This document shows positions 49,101-54,733 of a DNA stretch of 64,000 nt, piece by piece. The position numbers and the translations under genes are program-made. Position 1 is the stretch's first letter, and each line of letters opens with the position of its first letter. Origin of the DNA: Bradyrhizobium sp. PSBB068 (GTDB lineage Bacteria; Pseudomonadota; Alphaproteobacteria; Rhizobiales; Xanthobacteraceae); the NCBI GenBank assembly GCA_016839165.1, contig CP069300.1:6334001-6398000 (forward strand), given 5' to 3'. The notes below the pieces were generated by a model. That model ran no database searches. It had not been told where the DNA came from and saw only the letters and a program-made list of their open reading frames with translations.

Positions 49101-49356
49101 CGGCGGTGGCGCCGTCGCTGGCGATCGTCGGCGCCGAATTGATCGCTCCGAAATTGCCGAACGGACGCGCGGACGCATCCTCGAGCCCGGTCAGCAGCAG
49201 CGCCAGCGTGCTGGTTCCGGCCAGCAGCATCGAGCGGGACACCAATCCGATCCGCTGCCGCGGCGGCAGCGGCGCAACCCGACGCTGAGCGAGGCGGGAA
49301 CGGTCGGCGGCTTTCCGGGCGCGCGATGGGCGGGAGATCACACGGTCGACGAACAT
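37156..49356 (-). CDS. Giant filamentous-haemagglutinin-type exoprotein (TpsA, DUF3739-type)
   Basis: A 4066-residue secreted adhesin-like protein of the two-partner secretion type. It starts at 49356 with AGGA seven bases upstream. A long basic extended signal region (about 1-45) precedes the hydrophobic core SMLLAGTSTLALLLTGL, with cleavage near ASA-R (63). An Ala/Gln-rich helix (80-127) leads to the TPS secretion domain (about 170-290) with LNFNQQAGNWTALNRVVGN, LGRITAPGQVLVINQNGIIFG and INVGSLIASSANI; the canonical NPNGI is NQNGI here (237-241). The body is repetitive beta-helix (GGNVTI- and GGSISL-type turns). A conserved DUF3739-like C-terminal module lies around 3650-3780 (SEQQGVFVRQVFYEELTLGG), followed by a short disordered tail. 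No toxin domain is seen. Confidence 0.93.
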   Translation of the reverse strand: MFVDRVISRPSRARKAADRSRLAQRRVAPLPPRQRIGLVSRSMLLAGTSTLALLLTGLEDASARPFGNFGAINSAPTIASDGATAAAQQATEVARQSQGALTRATQAIQALQAAQAAARGAAAASQRSTTLPQVAVPNGLAVGGLQVAPGAVPGSALWQGAALPSQAASGGQTTVTVNQTAPQAILNWQSFNVGSQTTLNFNQQAGNWTALNRVVGNTGPSQILGRITAPGQVLVINQNGIIFGGASQINVGSLIASSANITDGQFGNGIYASQSGNVYVPNFTGAGGKIVVESGALITTNAPSSVTAGGGFVLLMGTEVNNAGAITTPKGQTQFAAGDDFILRAGYGTNANQNSTTRGNEIAPLLRSGSSSGTVTNTGLVLAQQGDITLAGHAVTQDGILVSTTSVNQRGTIHLLNSASDTSGSITLTSNGISLILPETDAAAALVSGIDPTATAFNSQRDALIASAKPNLLAAGQFDNLSTLVDRPDQSRIEIVTGGTIDFRNGSLTMAQGGQVSASAGKRVFAETGSVIDVSGTTGTVLPVSANAIKVNVQGNELRDSPQNRDSGTLLNSNMWIDARDLTLVPAGTGGYATDRYYTAGGLLEVSGYLNNTGHKIGEWTAVGGTITLSAPEVVAQQGALFNISGGAVQYQSGYVRQTLLLGSDGRIYSADNAPSYLTYVAVANGFIVNHAHWGVVEVYLSPFGKGSSRWENGYTMGRDAGSLLLSTPTSVFEGTILANVIDGEQQLAKRPAGITDGYKLTQTTVPLAGTLALGQYDRYGLSNAYNTDVTFGNVAPVSGNLGLTSALPSDRTNTAWFDAPTLNSFGLGGFNINTGNKISINAPLQFAPGAQVRLTAPTVDIAADIIARSGSVTVSNILNTANGTVTLTNATGGATLTLEGGATIDTRGLWVNAQIDPISVSGLGLLDGGNVTFDSTQNVTLAAGSVIDVSSGGAVLINGKTQGGKGGNVTIIAGHTQQNAGTPGDGNLVLDGAIRAWGVSGGGTLTISTPGNILIGENAELAGGVLPAGMSAPLAVKLKQAMTIRAGQPLPTALTLNFTSLVYDTPIPVDVTISAVPTAPTGADWTVPQGMDSLQSRDSNGGTSYWSAGNVIPAGTLITGWSGTGRIPAGTVIPSNVFPSGLPITPYQVTYAAGSIQSTPMTYPVGTIIPAGVVLPQTVQITPAPALNPAFFTAGFSNYDINGGLGVVVASNTVVAPAMPVYRFTANSYAAATGSDPSSALMLWTPPLFTADSVKATLTQRAGVSVTLRSLLNGAGGGAIVVGHGASITVDPGQSIKLDAYNQITMNGRLTAHGGGITLINESDNVLEPSRNFDTSGNGRALSLWIGADAAIDVSGAAYTATDNGGRTYGTVTDGGSISLNGGTGFVIVRPGAELNADGASVTVNSAAGMSPNTPGGAQTLPSNGGSIALSSSSGLYLDGSIHAAGGGSGAAGGSLSVSLPTAVFPADGSVIPATAFVPSTLIVTQARQSLLPADIAPGTDAAKLTFGQATVSADMIKAGGFGRLSLSSGDYMQFAGDVSLALSQSITLTAAAFTSAPPVPGLPVPVGSPSKPDPSAPVPTGNVLLSAPYVLLREPVAVVPDKSTSGLIGNPGAAGVPTKASFEVDANQIDVQGLILFSASAPNSMYSPGFAEIRLVSKGDIRFLASGAAQKATTLATDWNLDLIAAQLYPATGAVAVVTAGQNNFTAAQSDQPPTLTIGRSTDTIPDAPLSVFGSLALAAPVVEQGGIVRAPFGSVVLGNNNPFDNRIPTQRVDVLPGSLTSVSMAGMTIPYGGTVDGVTYSYNGASVSRIDVTNFGNVGHQSGVTLDGQSINVESGATLDMSGGGVLSGAAFISGRGGSVNVLNTPLINANPATPVSKPSDKVYAILPGYASGYAPIAPENGAGDPAIGQQITVPAGVPGLPAGSYTLLPSNYALLPGAYRVELGAATRTPINGAVAIGNGTYATSAYTGTSNTAIRSALASQVLITPGASVRIYSQYNEQGYSDFMIANATQFGGVRPLLPADGKMLMLAFEPPSTTPPTSPALAFSGTALLQAGPGGFGGQVALSGVDEIYAGSPTPGFAGVSVRAGDLDAIGATRMIINGTDGIVNGTMLFSGGRDLQVRDGVTLSAGELFLVGGNITIGNNVTLSTIGQGPAPFDSTSLGVSYTTGSGTTVLALSNGNLNFLGSNGGAGTITIGAGSQLYSEGTLAFATNGASSIDPTAHFGSRNITLAVGSINIGDGGTIAAAGAPAGFLFNQALFDVLVHGDPSHAAPALEKITLSAANSINLFGATGLDATGTGIDLVLNTPAIYGYGTASDTATIAGGKITWNGIAGATPPAPGASGLGTGLGTLNLVANEIDFGMVASLTSTTSSRVIYGFGNVNMTGGARIVSSGNGSLYVYQAPSTAAGAVFGQSGTGGNLTLSTPLLTGAQKSIMNYTAGGALAVTVPTGLAQSAATSTISGAEIDLTGNSVAIASTILLPSGKLVVNATNDIAIGGSGRIDLSGQPSMIQKATVYGFGGTAIFNSSQGGFTQAAGSVIDVSATNASAGSISISAGSGAVSFGGRLAGSATGNNTSGDFSVTAASMSSTDFAALNALLTQGGLFDARSFDIKSGDLVIGDGVKAHSVTVSVDGGALTVAGTIDASGAAPGTIRLSAGNGLALASTAVLDAHGTVLQTDSYGQPIEAKNRGHIELTAAGGVLTLSPGATMDLTAPNGVAYGDVVLNAQRTGETSGDIAINAAGPLNIKGAYSIALNAFWTYDLPGGSTITQATLDGYDTASTAFISAALGNAGLSARVAGLSAYGSAYHLRPGVQITSSGDLSTSGDIDLATYRYGANADRDPNSATYGAGEAMALVIRAGGNLAIQGSISDGFRPATDAPALYSPVADVTASSAFRQVGTNYLLSIGGTVKTATAWTVPTTWGLVLPFYPRDPSGHRYAPGQTIPAGTTLSFLYIPATKASSVGGVFSSPSGPALPAAQGTSAWAVMLPSGSQSASLRLTAGADLTAADQRGLQTVGALSGAGNLTLNDPTYGNFGQGTFYSVVRTGTGSLELLAGGSFSEATPYGVYTAGTQAAPVLVNGSNPYDLIGALRSNITHAWYPEHGGDLLLVAQQDVTGYIETAPVQNTLRNTNTDRIANWLQTQGGGGLTPDPTAWWINFGTFAKTDAAATGASLVGFQGIGTLGGGNLTVIAGRNAGASGGGAATTSTGLDLAVASSGRVLPDGTVLQTGGGDLTLNVGGILNPMSPLTASGSYWPDYFGSVADLRGNTIVRAGSVGAVLPNGRGGGASSVDPRTLDPSTFKDSIKTLGPTFTPGDGSVSITTRGDLVISGASDPGMAAPVDVNRGLYTRFQVNADGSLTPVVSTGGLTNFTLWTSATAINLYSAGGDVAPMSGDTGGKQNANGFYPGTLIVAAANGDIRFSGGSIEMMPSQYGQLELLAAGSIYGQGQVLSMSGADISALATPRHPVFSTSRGNTNASPDGIYRTNNFNPLAFGEDTPVSNLHQGDSQPALVYAGVDIDDLSLGAALPMVRSSGAGFFPQHGTWYLAAKPFEVIAGRDIVGLGATPDVFFNTGPTSVSLMQAGRDIIYQSVDVVGPGVFQIQAGRNLYQGYYGTLTSVGDVLNPANNAGGADIAVLTGVGANGPDYSDFAKRYFDPANQLAGNGTPLAGSGKVVHAYGAELLAWLQKRYGYTGSAADALAYFLALPSEQQGVFVRQVFYEELTLGGREYNDATGPRYKSYLRGREAIATLFPDQDAQGNAINYSGGLTMFSGFAKDYLGNIYLADAGIRTQYGGAIQVLNPGGRTILGVESVTPGAGSGLITQGRNSPIDIYSLGSILLGQSRIMTTFGGNILAWSATGDINAGRGSKTTTIFTPPLLSYDSYGNATLAPAVPSSGAGIAALATIPGTPPSDVDLIAPLGTIDAGEAGIRVSGNVNLAALQVVNAANIQVQGTSTGVPTVQGPPVAALTAASNTAAASQQAAAPPPKGNDQPSIIIVEVMGYGGGDGAAPDPARDEQKRRPQDQHSYNQNSVLQLVGNGALSETQRQALTAEERASLETH

Positions 49357-49552
49357 GAGGCATCCTGACTAGGCCAAATCGCGATCACTGTGATGACCGC
49401 GGGCTCACTGTCGTGACACCTCCGGACGTCGACGCCCTCAAAGGTTTTTTATGAATGTTTTGTGTCACACGCGCGAGCGTCAGAGCGCGTTCGAGCAAGG
49501 CCGCGCCCTGGAACTGAAACGCGTGGAACACGTGTTGCGCGCGACAAAAGCG
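49357..49552 (-). promoter_or_regulatory. Probable promoter region of the exoprotein gene
   Basis: A 196-base gap between the FecR-type gene and the exoprotein gene. It holds an AT-rich island on the minus strand (AACATTCATAAAAAACC, about 49444-49461) and a short palindrome ATCACTGTGAT (49384-49394). Both stand out in a GC-rich region and suggest a promoter and operator of the exoprotein's own, possibly read by one of the two ECF sigma factors. Confidence 0.45.
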
Positions 49553-50539
49553 CTAGGAAAGCAGGACAAGCCCGCCGGGCAAGCTGCGGGCGCGAATGCC
49601 GAACGCACGCTCAATCTGCAGCAAGGCCTCGTCCGGACGATCGATCCTGAAACGACCGTTGACGGGGCTGCGCCCGAACTCCGCATTCAGCAGCACGATG
49701 CGGCCGGAGCGGTATCTGTTCAATTCCCCGATCACCTCCGCCAACGGTGTCATGTTGCAGATGATCAGGCCCTGTTGCCAGGCGGCGGCAATCGACGGAT
49801 CGATCGCGACGACATCGCCAAATCCGCCATCGCCATAGGTGACGCGCTGCCTGGACTTGAGAACGACTTGTTGCGCCAGATGCTCCACATGCGCTTCGTT
49901 CGCGAGGCACGTGACACAGACGCTCGCCCCGTCGACGCGCACGTCGAACTGCGCCCCCGTCGACGTGGTCCTTCCGCCCGCCGCGATCACGCTGAATGTC
50001 TCGGCTCGCCGATCCGCGACCTTGAAAGAGGCCTCGCCGGCGATCAGTTCGACCGTGCCGGACGCAGCTCCCGATCCGAGCGAGATGCTGGTGCGCGTGT
50101 TCATCTGGACCGCGACGCCGTCCACCACGGCCACCTCGCGCTGCTCGCCGACGCCGGTACGATAATCAGCGCGCAGTTCGAACAGCGACGGCCACAGATC
50201 GAGCGGAGGGTGCACCACCATGATCCCGGCTGCCGTGGCCGCCAGCGCACCTCCGATGATCGCACGGCGGCTGGTGATCGCCGTCCTGCCGCCGGCGGGC
50301 GCGCGGCGGCCCGTCGTCCTCGAATCCGCGAGCAGGCTCTGGCCCGCGGGGCCGAACGCCTTCCAGAACCGGCTGGCCTCCGAAAAAGCCGCCGCATGCG
50401 CCGGGCTCTGGCCGCACCAGCGCCGCAAGGCCGCCGCGTCGGACGCCCTCGCCTCTCCGGACGTCAGACGACGAATCCAGGCATGGGCTTCGCGCTCAAG
50501 CGCGGAAAGCTCGTCGTGATGTTGGTCGCTCTCAATCAT
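49553..50539 (-). CDS. FecR-type anti-sigma factor (VreR-like)
   Basis: A 328-residue inner membrane regulator that should bind the adjacent ECF sigma factor and release it on a signal from the periplasmic partner. The cytoplasmic DUF4880 domain lies at 10-60 (EREAHAWIRRLTSGEARASD, WCGQSPAHAAAFSEA). A twin-arginine (91-92) precedes one membrane helix (93-109). The periplasmic FecR domain follows (EQREVAVVDGVAVQMNTRT, VELIAGEASFKV), then a C-terminal STN-like subdomain (FRIDRPDEALLQIERAFGI). The start at 50539 is chosen over 50647 for its domain fit. It lies 112 bases after the sigma gene and 196 bases before the exoprotein gene. Confidence 0.9.
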   Translation of the reverse strand: MIESDQHHDELSALEREAHAWIRRLTSGEARASDAAALRRWCGQSPAHAAAFSEASRFWKAFGPAGQSLLADSRTTGRRAPAGGRTAITSRRAIIGGALAATAAGIMVVHPPLDLWPSLFELRADYRTGVGEQREVAVVDGVAVQMNTRTSISLGSGAASGTVELIAGEASFKVADRRAETFSVIAAGGRTTSTGAQFDVRVDGASVCVTCLANEAHVEHLAQQVVLKSRQRVTYGDGGFGDVVAIDPSIAAAWQQGLIICNMTPLAEVIGELNRYRSGRIVLLNAEFGRSPVNGRFRIDRPDEALLQIERAFGIRARSLPGGLVLLS

Positions 50540-50651
50540 CAACGTTGCATGTTGCCGGTCGTCTTGAAGCCCGTGGTCGCAATGCTCTGCGGGCGAGCCG
50601 GCGGCCCTCCCGTAACATAGACACTCCAGAGGACGCGAACCGCACAATTTT

Positions 50652-51236
50652 CTACTCCGGGCGCCGGATTTTCTTGAAACGGGCGACGCAATGCTCCTGC
50701 GCCCTCCGCAATTCCTTCTCCACCAGGCTCACGGAAATGCCGAAGCGCCGGGCAATCTGCTGCCGGGACAGCCCCTCCAGCCTGGCGGCCAGCAGGATGG
50801 CCCGCGGCCGCGGTGGCAATTCCGCCATCACCTGCTTGAGCCTTTCGAGATCGGAGCGGCCGGAGATCACGCGCACGGCGTCGGGTGCATCGTCCGCCAG
50901 ATTGAGCAGCGCCTCGACCTCTTCCGCATTGAGGCGCCGGTTGTCGGCGCGCCGCTGATTGAGCGCGACGTGGAAGGCGGATCGAAGCAGGTAGGCGGCC
51001 GGATTGCGGACATCGCCGACGATCTCCCGGCCGTTCAGGCGCAGATAGGTATCCTGCAGCGCGTCTTCGGCCCATTCCAGCGAGCCCAGTCGACGCGCAA
51101 GGCGCGATTTCAAATCCTGATAGCGCTCGATCAACAGGGCCCGCAACGTGCGCGCGCTCTCATTGTCCGCGGCCTCGTCATGATCCGACGCCTTGGAGAG
51201 GCTCTCGCCCTCACTCATCTCGTCGGCCGCCTTCAT
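50652..51236 (-). CDS. ECF sigma factor (FecI/VreI-like)
   Basis: A 194-residue ECF sigma factor. Region 2 is seen in RARLGSLEWAEDALQDTYLR-like sequence with NPAAYLLRSAFHVALNQRR; region 4 in LPPRPRAILLAARLEGLSR then QQIARRFGISVSLVEKELRRA. An acidic N-terminal arm of about 25 residues precedes region 2. The gene overlaps the STN-protein stop by 26 bases if it starts at 51236, or by 8 if the start is at 51218. This is typical translational coupling. Between the STN protein and the FecR-type anti-sigma factor, it is the signal output of the trio. Confidence 0.93.
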   Translation of the reverse strand: MKAADEMSEGESLSKASDHDEAADNESARTLRALLIERYQDLKSRLARRLGSLEWAEDALQDTYLRLNGREIVGDVRNPAAYLLRSAFHVALNQRRADNRRLNAEEVEALLNLADDAPDAVRVISGRSDLERLKQVMAELPPRPRAILLAARLEGLSRQQIARRFGISVSLVEKELRRAQEHCVARFKKIRRPE

Positions 51237-51921
51237 CCGGCGGACAGTCGACGGTACCGCCGGACGCCCGGGGCAGGATCACCATGGTGAAGGGTTGCGT
51301 CATCTGCACAGGGGGAGCTTCGCCCGCGGATACGCGATTTGCCGCCTCCGCAATCGCTGCATCCCGTTGCGGATCGCCGGTCGTCCCCAAAAGCTTCACC
51401 CTCGTCACACTGCCGGACGGCCCGATCCAGAAGCTGATTGCGGCCCGGTACGCACCAGGCCTTGTCGCTCGCTGGGCGCACAGGGCATTGTTCAGCCGCT
51501 CCTGTAGCAGCGCCGAATATCGCCGTTCAATAGCGCTCTGTTGTGACAAGGCCGCTTGCGCGATCGCCGCCGGCGAACGCGTCACAAAAGTTTCATTCGG
51601 CGCGGGAACGACGACGATGGCATCGGGTGCCGTGTAGTCCGCGACCAGTCCGCTGCCCTGCAGAAGCAGCAGGATGGCCTGCTGCGGATTGAACTGCCCC
51701 TGCACCGGGTTCGAGACCCGGCCGACCGCCAGATTGCCGTTATAGGCGATGACGACGCCGGTCGTCTTGCTATAGGCGTCTAGTGCCGATGCGAGCGATT
51801 GCGCGGGAATGTCGAACCAAGCCTGGCTCGACGGTTGAGCGGTTTGCGCCGATACCGCACAAGCCCAGAACATGCCCAGGGAGAAAAGGCCGCAGAACCA
51901 GAAACGCCACCGAAACGGCAT
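51211..51921 (-). CDS. Free-standing STN + TonB-C hybrid periplasmic protein (VreA-like)
   Basis: A 236-residue exported protein with a signal peptide (FCGLFSLGMFWACAVSAQ, cleavage near SA-Q). An STN (secretin/TonB short N-terminal) domain covers about 33-100 (WFDIPAQSLASALDAYSKTT, then GNPQ-type LLQGSGLVAD). A TonB C-terminal-like domain covers about 150-225 (AISFWIGPSGSVTRVKLLGT, AIAEAANRVSAGEAPP). STN domains normally sit on TonB-dependent transducer barrels and contact FecR-type proteins; here there is no barrel. P. aeruginosa VreA has this same layout. The gene heads the five-gene cluster, and upstream (51922-52425) no gene is seen. Confidence 0.9.
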   Translation of the reverse strand: MPFRWRFWFCGLFSLGMFWACAVSAQTAQPSSQAWFDIPAQSLASALDAYSKTTGVVIAYNGNLAVGRVSNPVQGQFNPQQAILLLLQGSGLVADYTAPDAIVVVPAPNETFVTRSPAAIAQAALSQQSAIERRYSALLQERLNNALCAQRATRPGAYRAAISFWIGPSGSVTRVKLLGTTGDPQRDAAIAEAANRVSAGEAPPVQMTQPFTMVILPRASGGTVDCPPDEGGRRDE

Positions 51922-52425
51922 GAGATGCAGACATCATTATCCCGGGTGAACTCCGCCTATCCCATAGCGTCTGCAAAGGTCTTGAGCCACTCCCCTTCAC
52001 GTAGGTCTCCCATCATTGTGGCGCACCGACGTCGCGGCGCGGAACCTGAAGCCGGTCTTTCCGGGATCGGCTGAGTATCGCGCCAGCACCTTCTGCACGA
52101 CACCACGGCAACGACGAGCGCCGCGAGGCGATTGTCATTTCCTGCGAAACGAGACGAGCGAGCGCTTGCTGCTTCAGCATCGCAGCACCAAACCGCGACC
52201 GCGGCCACCGCATACAACCATGCGGCGATGAAGCGAAGCGGCCGCGCCAGTCGAGCGCCATCATCGCGAGCGCAGACCGTGATGGTGACAAGGGCTCGGT
52301 CAACAGCCGACAAACATGTCCGCCACCGGCCACACGCGGCGACCGACCTCCGCCTTCGCCCTCGGGCTACACCGGGACGACCGTTTGCGTGCCGTTCGTG
52401 CGGACTACGGTCAGAGAGAGGGGGA
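51922..52425. other. Gap with no recognised gene (promoter space of the signalling cluster)
   Basis: The open frames here (for example 51957-52313 on the minus strand) lack family features and ribosome sites and are probably chance frames in GC-rich DNA. The region should contain the promoter of the STN/sigma/FecR genes. I see no repeat or RNA gene before tRNA-Phe. Confidence 0.4.
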
Positions 52426-52501
52426 TGGTGCCCAGGGGCGGGATCGAACCACCGACACTGCGATTTTCAGTCGCATGCTCTACCAACTGAGCTACCTGGG
52501 C
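52426..52501 (-). tRNA. tRNA-Phe (GAA)
   Basis: A full cloverleaf on the minus strand: acceptor GCCCAGG/CCTGGGC with discriminator A and genomically encoded CCA, D-arm GCTCAGTTGGTAGAGC, anticodon arm TGCGA-CTGAAAA-TCGCA with anticodon GAA, T-arm GGTGG-TTCGATC-CCGCC. Confidence 0.97.
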
Positions 52502-52641
52502 ATACAAGCTGGGCCGAAAAGGCCGGAGCGAGCGGGCGGTTTATAGAGAGGTCGGAGCGCTGTGTCCACCCGGCTTCGCGAAACGCTTCGCCGGGCGCGG
52601 CCCGCCCTGTGCAATTTCCCCAACTTATTGGGAAATCTTGG

Positions 52642-52821
52642 CTATTCCGGGTCCTCCGCGTCGTCCTCGCGGCCGGGAACGACATAGCGGCCGGTCAGCC
52701 AGCGGTTCAGGTCGACATCGCGGCAGCGCGGCGAACAGAACGGGCGGAAGGCCTGCGCGACCGGCTTGCCGCAGATCGGGCAGGCACGCGTGGTCGGGGG
52801 CGTTCGGGGCTGGTCGGTCAT
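52642..52821 (-). CDS. yacG: DNA gyrase inhibitor / zinc-binding protein YacG
   Basis: A 59-residue protein just below the usual length cut-off. The zinc site is CPICGKP then [15 protein letters not shown], which is the YacG signature (two CxxC pairs), and the end is acidic (REDDAEDPE). YacG of E. coli binds gyrase and blocks DNA binding. The start at 52821 is followed by MTDQPRTPP. It lies between maf and tRNA-Phe, its usual rhizobial position. Confidence 0.9.
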   Translation of the reverse strand: MTDQPRTPPTTRACPICGKPVAQAFRPFCSPRCRDVDLNRWLTGRYVVPGREDDAEDPE

Positions 52822-52884
52822 GGCTCGGAGGTAGCTTACATCAATCGAGATGCAAGGGCGCTGAGGGCACGAGGTTCCTCGGCC

Positions 52885-53514
52885 TCACACCGCGACGGCG
52901 TTGAGCCAGCCGTGGCGGATCGGAAAGCCTTCGCCGCCGAGCAGGGTCACGGTCTCGTAGAGCGGCAGGCCGACGACGTTGGTGTAGGAGCCGACCATCT
53001 TGACCACGAAGGATCCGGCGATGCCCTGCACGGCGTAGCCGCCGGCTTTGCCGCGCCATTCGCCGGAGCCGATATAGGCCTGGATGTCGTCCTCGCTGAG
53101 CCGCTTGAAGCGCACGCGCGTCTCGACCAGGCGCTGGCGGAACGCCTCGCGCGGCGTCACCACGCAGATCGCGGTGTAGACGCGGTGGTTGCGGCCCGAC
53201 AGCAGCCGCAGGCACTGCGCGGCCTCGTCGACCAGATTGGCCTTGGGCAGGATGCGGCGGCCGACCGCGACCACGGTGTCGGCGGCGATGATGAAGGAGC
53301 CGCGCAGATCGTCGTCGAGCTGAACTGACTTCAGCGCCGCGTCCGCCTTCGCGCGCGCCAGGCGGTTGGCGCAGGCGCGCGGCAACTCGCCCCGCCGCGG
53401 GGTCTCGTCGACATCGGCCGGGCGCAGCGCGTCGGGCTCGATGCCGGCCTGGTTGAGCAGGGCCAGCCGCCGCGGCGAACCGGAAGCAAGAACGAATTTG
53501 GGACGGCCTAGCAT
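52885..53514 (-). CDS. maf: Maf/Ham1-fold nucleotide pyrophosphatase
   Basis: A 209-residue cytoplasmic enzyme that hydrolyses non-canonical or modified nucleoside triphosphates (house-cleaning; older name septum formation inhibitor). The signature [42 protein letters not shown] and [16 protein letters not shown] are all present. I start it at 53514 ([13 protein letters not shown]). It is 63 bases upstream of yacG and 187 bases downstream of the phosphatase gene, a gap in which no infA frame fits. Confidence 0.93.
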   Translation of the reverse strand: MLGRPKFVLASGSPRRLALLNQAGIEPDALRPADVDETPRRGELPRACANRLARAKADAALKSVQLDDDLRGSFIIAADTVVAVGRRILPKANLVDEAAQCLRLLSGRNHRVYTAICVVTPREAFRQRLVETRVRFKRLSEDDIQAYIGSGEWRGKAGGYAVQGIAGSFVVKMVGSYTNVVGLPLYETVTLLGGEGFPIRHGWLNAVAV

Positions 53515-53701
53515 GCGGGCTTTTGGGCTGAATCGGGGGGACGGACGCGGGCGGAACCTATCGGATGGGGCATGGATGCACAACCTTGGAACCGGTCGCG
53601 AATCGTACTCCCGCTTGGAGACAAGGCCCCATAAGCACAGCTGTTTGTCAGTCTGGCGACAAGGGGCGGTCCTGCGAATCGGAACACGCCGCGTGTTCGC
53701 A

Positions 53702-54163
53702 TCACAAGTTCGCCGCAGCCTTGGCGAAGCGGCGGCGGATGCGCATCAAGAGGCCGTCGCAGACCTCGCGATAGGCGGCGAGCTTCTGCTCGCGATTGCC
53801 GCTGGTCCCGGTCGGGTCGTGCGTCGGCCAGTATTCGACATCGGCGGCGAGCGTGCGCGTCAGGTCCAGCGCCTTGTGGTGCGCCTCCGGCGAGAGCGTG
53901 ATGATGAGATCGAAGTTCAACCCCTCCCAGTCCTCGAGCTCCTCGAAGGTCTGCGGCTTGTGGCCGGAAATGTCCTGGCCGAACTCGGCCATGACGGAGA
54001 CCGCGAACGGATCGAGCTCGCCCTTCTTGACGCCGGCCGAACGCACATAGAGCCCTTGCGGAAACATCTGCTGCAGCAGGCTTTCGGCCATCGGCGAACG
54101 CACGGCATTGTGGCCGCATGCGAACAGCACGGCCTGCGGGGTGCGCGCGCTTGGCGCTGCCAT
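53702..54163 (-). CDS. Low-molecular-weight phosphotyrosine phosphatase / ArsC-like protein
   Basis: A 153-residue cytoplasmic protein with the phosphate loop CGHNAVRS (Cys16, Arg22; CX5RS) and a later DPTG carrying the general acid. Members dephosphorylate phosphotyrosine or reduce arsenate; the loop alone cannot distinguish these. It sits in a conserved rhizobial cluster (hisD, UPF0262, this gene, maf, yacG), 63 bases after UPF0262. Confidence 0.9.
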   Translation of the reverse strand: MAAPSARTPQAVLFACGHNAVRSPMAESLLQQMFPQGLYVRSAGVKKGELDPFAVSVMAEFGQDISGHKPQTFEELEDWEGLNFDLIITLSPEAHHKALDLTRTLAADVEYWPTHDPTGTSGNREQKLAAYREVCDGLLMRIRRRFAKAAANL

Positions 54164-54226
54164 GCGATCAGGCTTTTTTCGACCGGGGTACGCCCCCGTC
54201 GTCTGGCGAAGTGACGATAAGCGGGA

Positions 54227-54733
54227 TCATGCGCCCTCACCCTTCCAGTGCAGCACAGTGATCAGCGTGAACAGCCGCCGGGCGGTCTCGAAATCGACGC
54301 GCACCTTGCCCTTGAGCCGCTCCTGCAGCGTGCGCGAGCCCTCGTCATGGATGCCGCGGCGGCCCATGTCGATCGCCTCGATCTTGTCCGGTGTCGCGGT
54401 CCGGATCGCCTGATAGTAGCTGTCGCAGATCATGAAGTAGTCCTTCACGACACGGCGGAACGGCGTCAGCGACAACAGATGCGCCACGACAGGCGAGCCG
54501 TCCTCCTTCCTGATATCGAACATCAGCCGGTTGCCGGTGATCGCGATATGCAGGGTATACGGACCCGGCCCGGCGACGCCCTCGGGCGCGAACAAATTCT
54601 GCTCGACCAGGTCGTAGATCGCGATCGCCCGCTCATGCTCGATATCGGGCCCGGAACGGCCGATCGATTCCTCGTCGAGCGTCACCGCGACGATGCGATT
54701 GTTGGAATCCTCGTCGTCTGGTGGCTTGGTCAT
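54227..54733 (-). CDS. UPF0262 family protein
   Basis: A 168-residue protein of the UPF0262 family, found in Alphaproteobacteria and of unknown function. [29 protein letters not shown], broken as in the family, is followed by [31 protein letters not shown] and [15 protein letters not shown]. Its ATG overlaps the hisD stop as ATGA (54733-54730), so the two are translationally coupled. The longer frame to 54841 lies inside hisD. Confidence 0.92.
   Translation of the reverse strand: MTKPPDDEDSNNRIVAVTLDEESIGRSGPDIEHERAIAIYDLVEQNLFAPEGVAGPGPYTLHIAITGNRLMFDIRKEDGSPVVAHLLSLTPFRRVVKDYFMICDSYYQAIRTATPDKIEAIDMGRRGIHDEGSRTLQERLKGKVRVDFETARRLFTLITVLHWKGEGA

Noticed and set aside
51957..52313. A 118-residue minus-strand frame upstream of the STN protein gene
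   Set aside because: No ribosome site, low-complexity Ala/Arg composition and overlap with other random frames.
52426..52501. Integrated element at tRNA-Phe
   Set aside because: No integrase and no repeated tRNA 3' end are visible nearby, and the flanking genes are in the usual rhizobial order.
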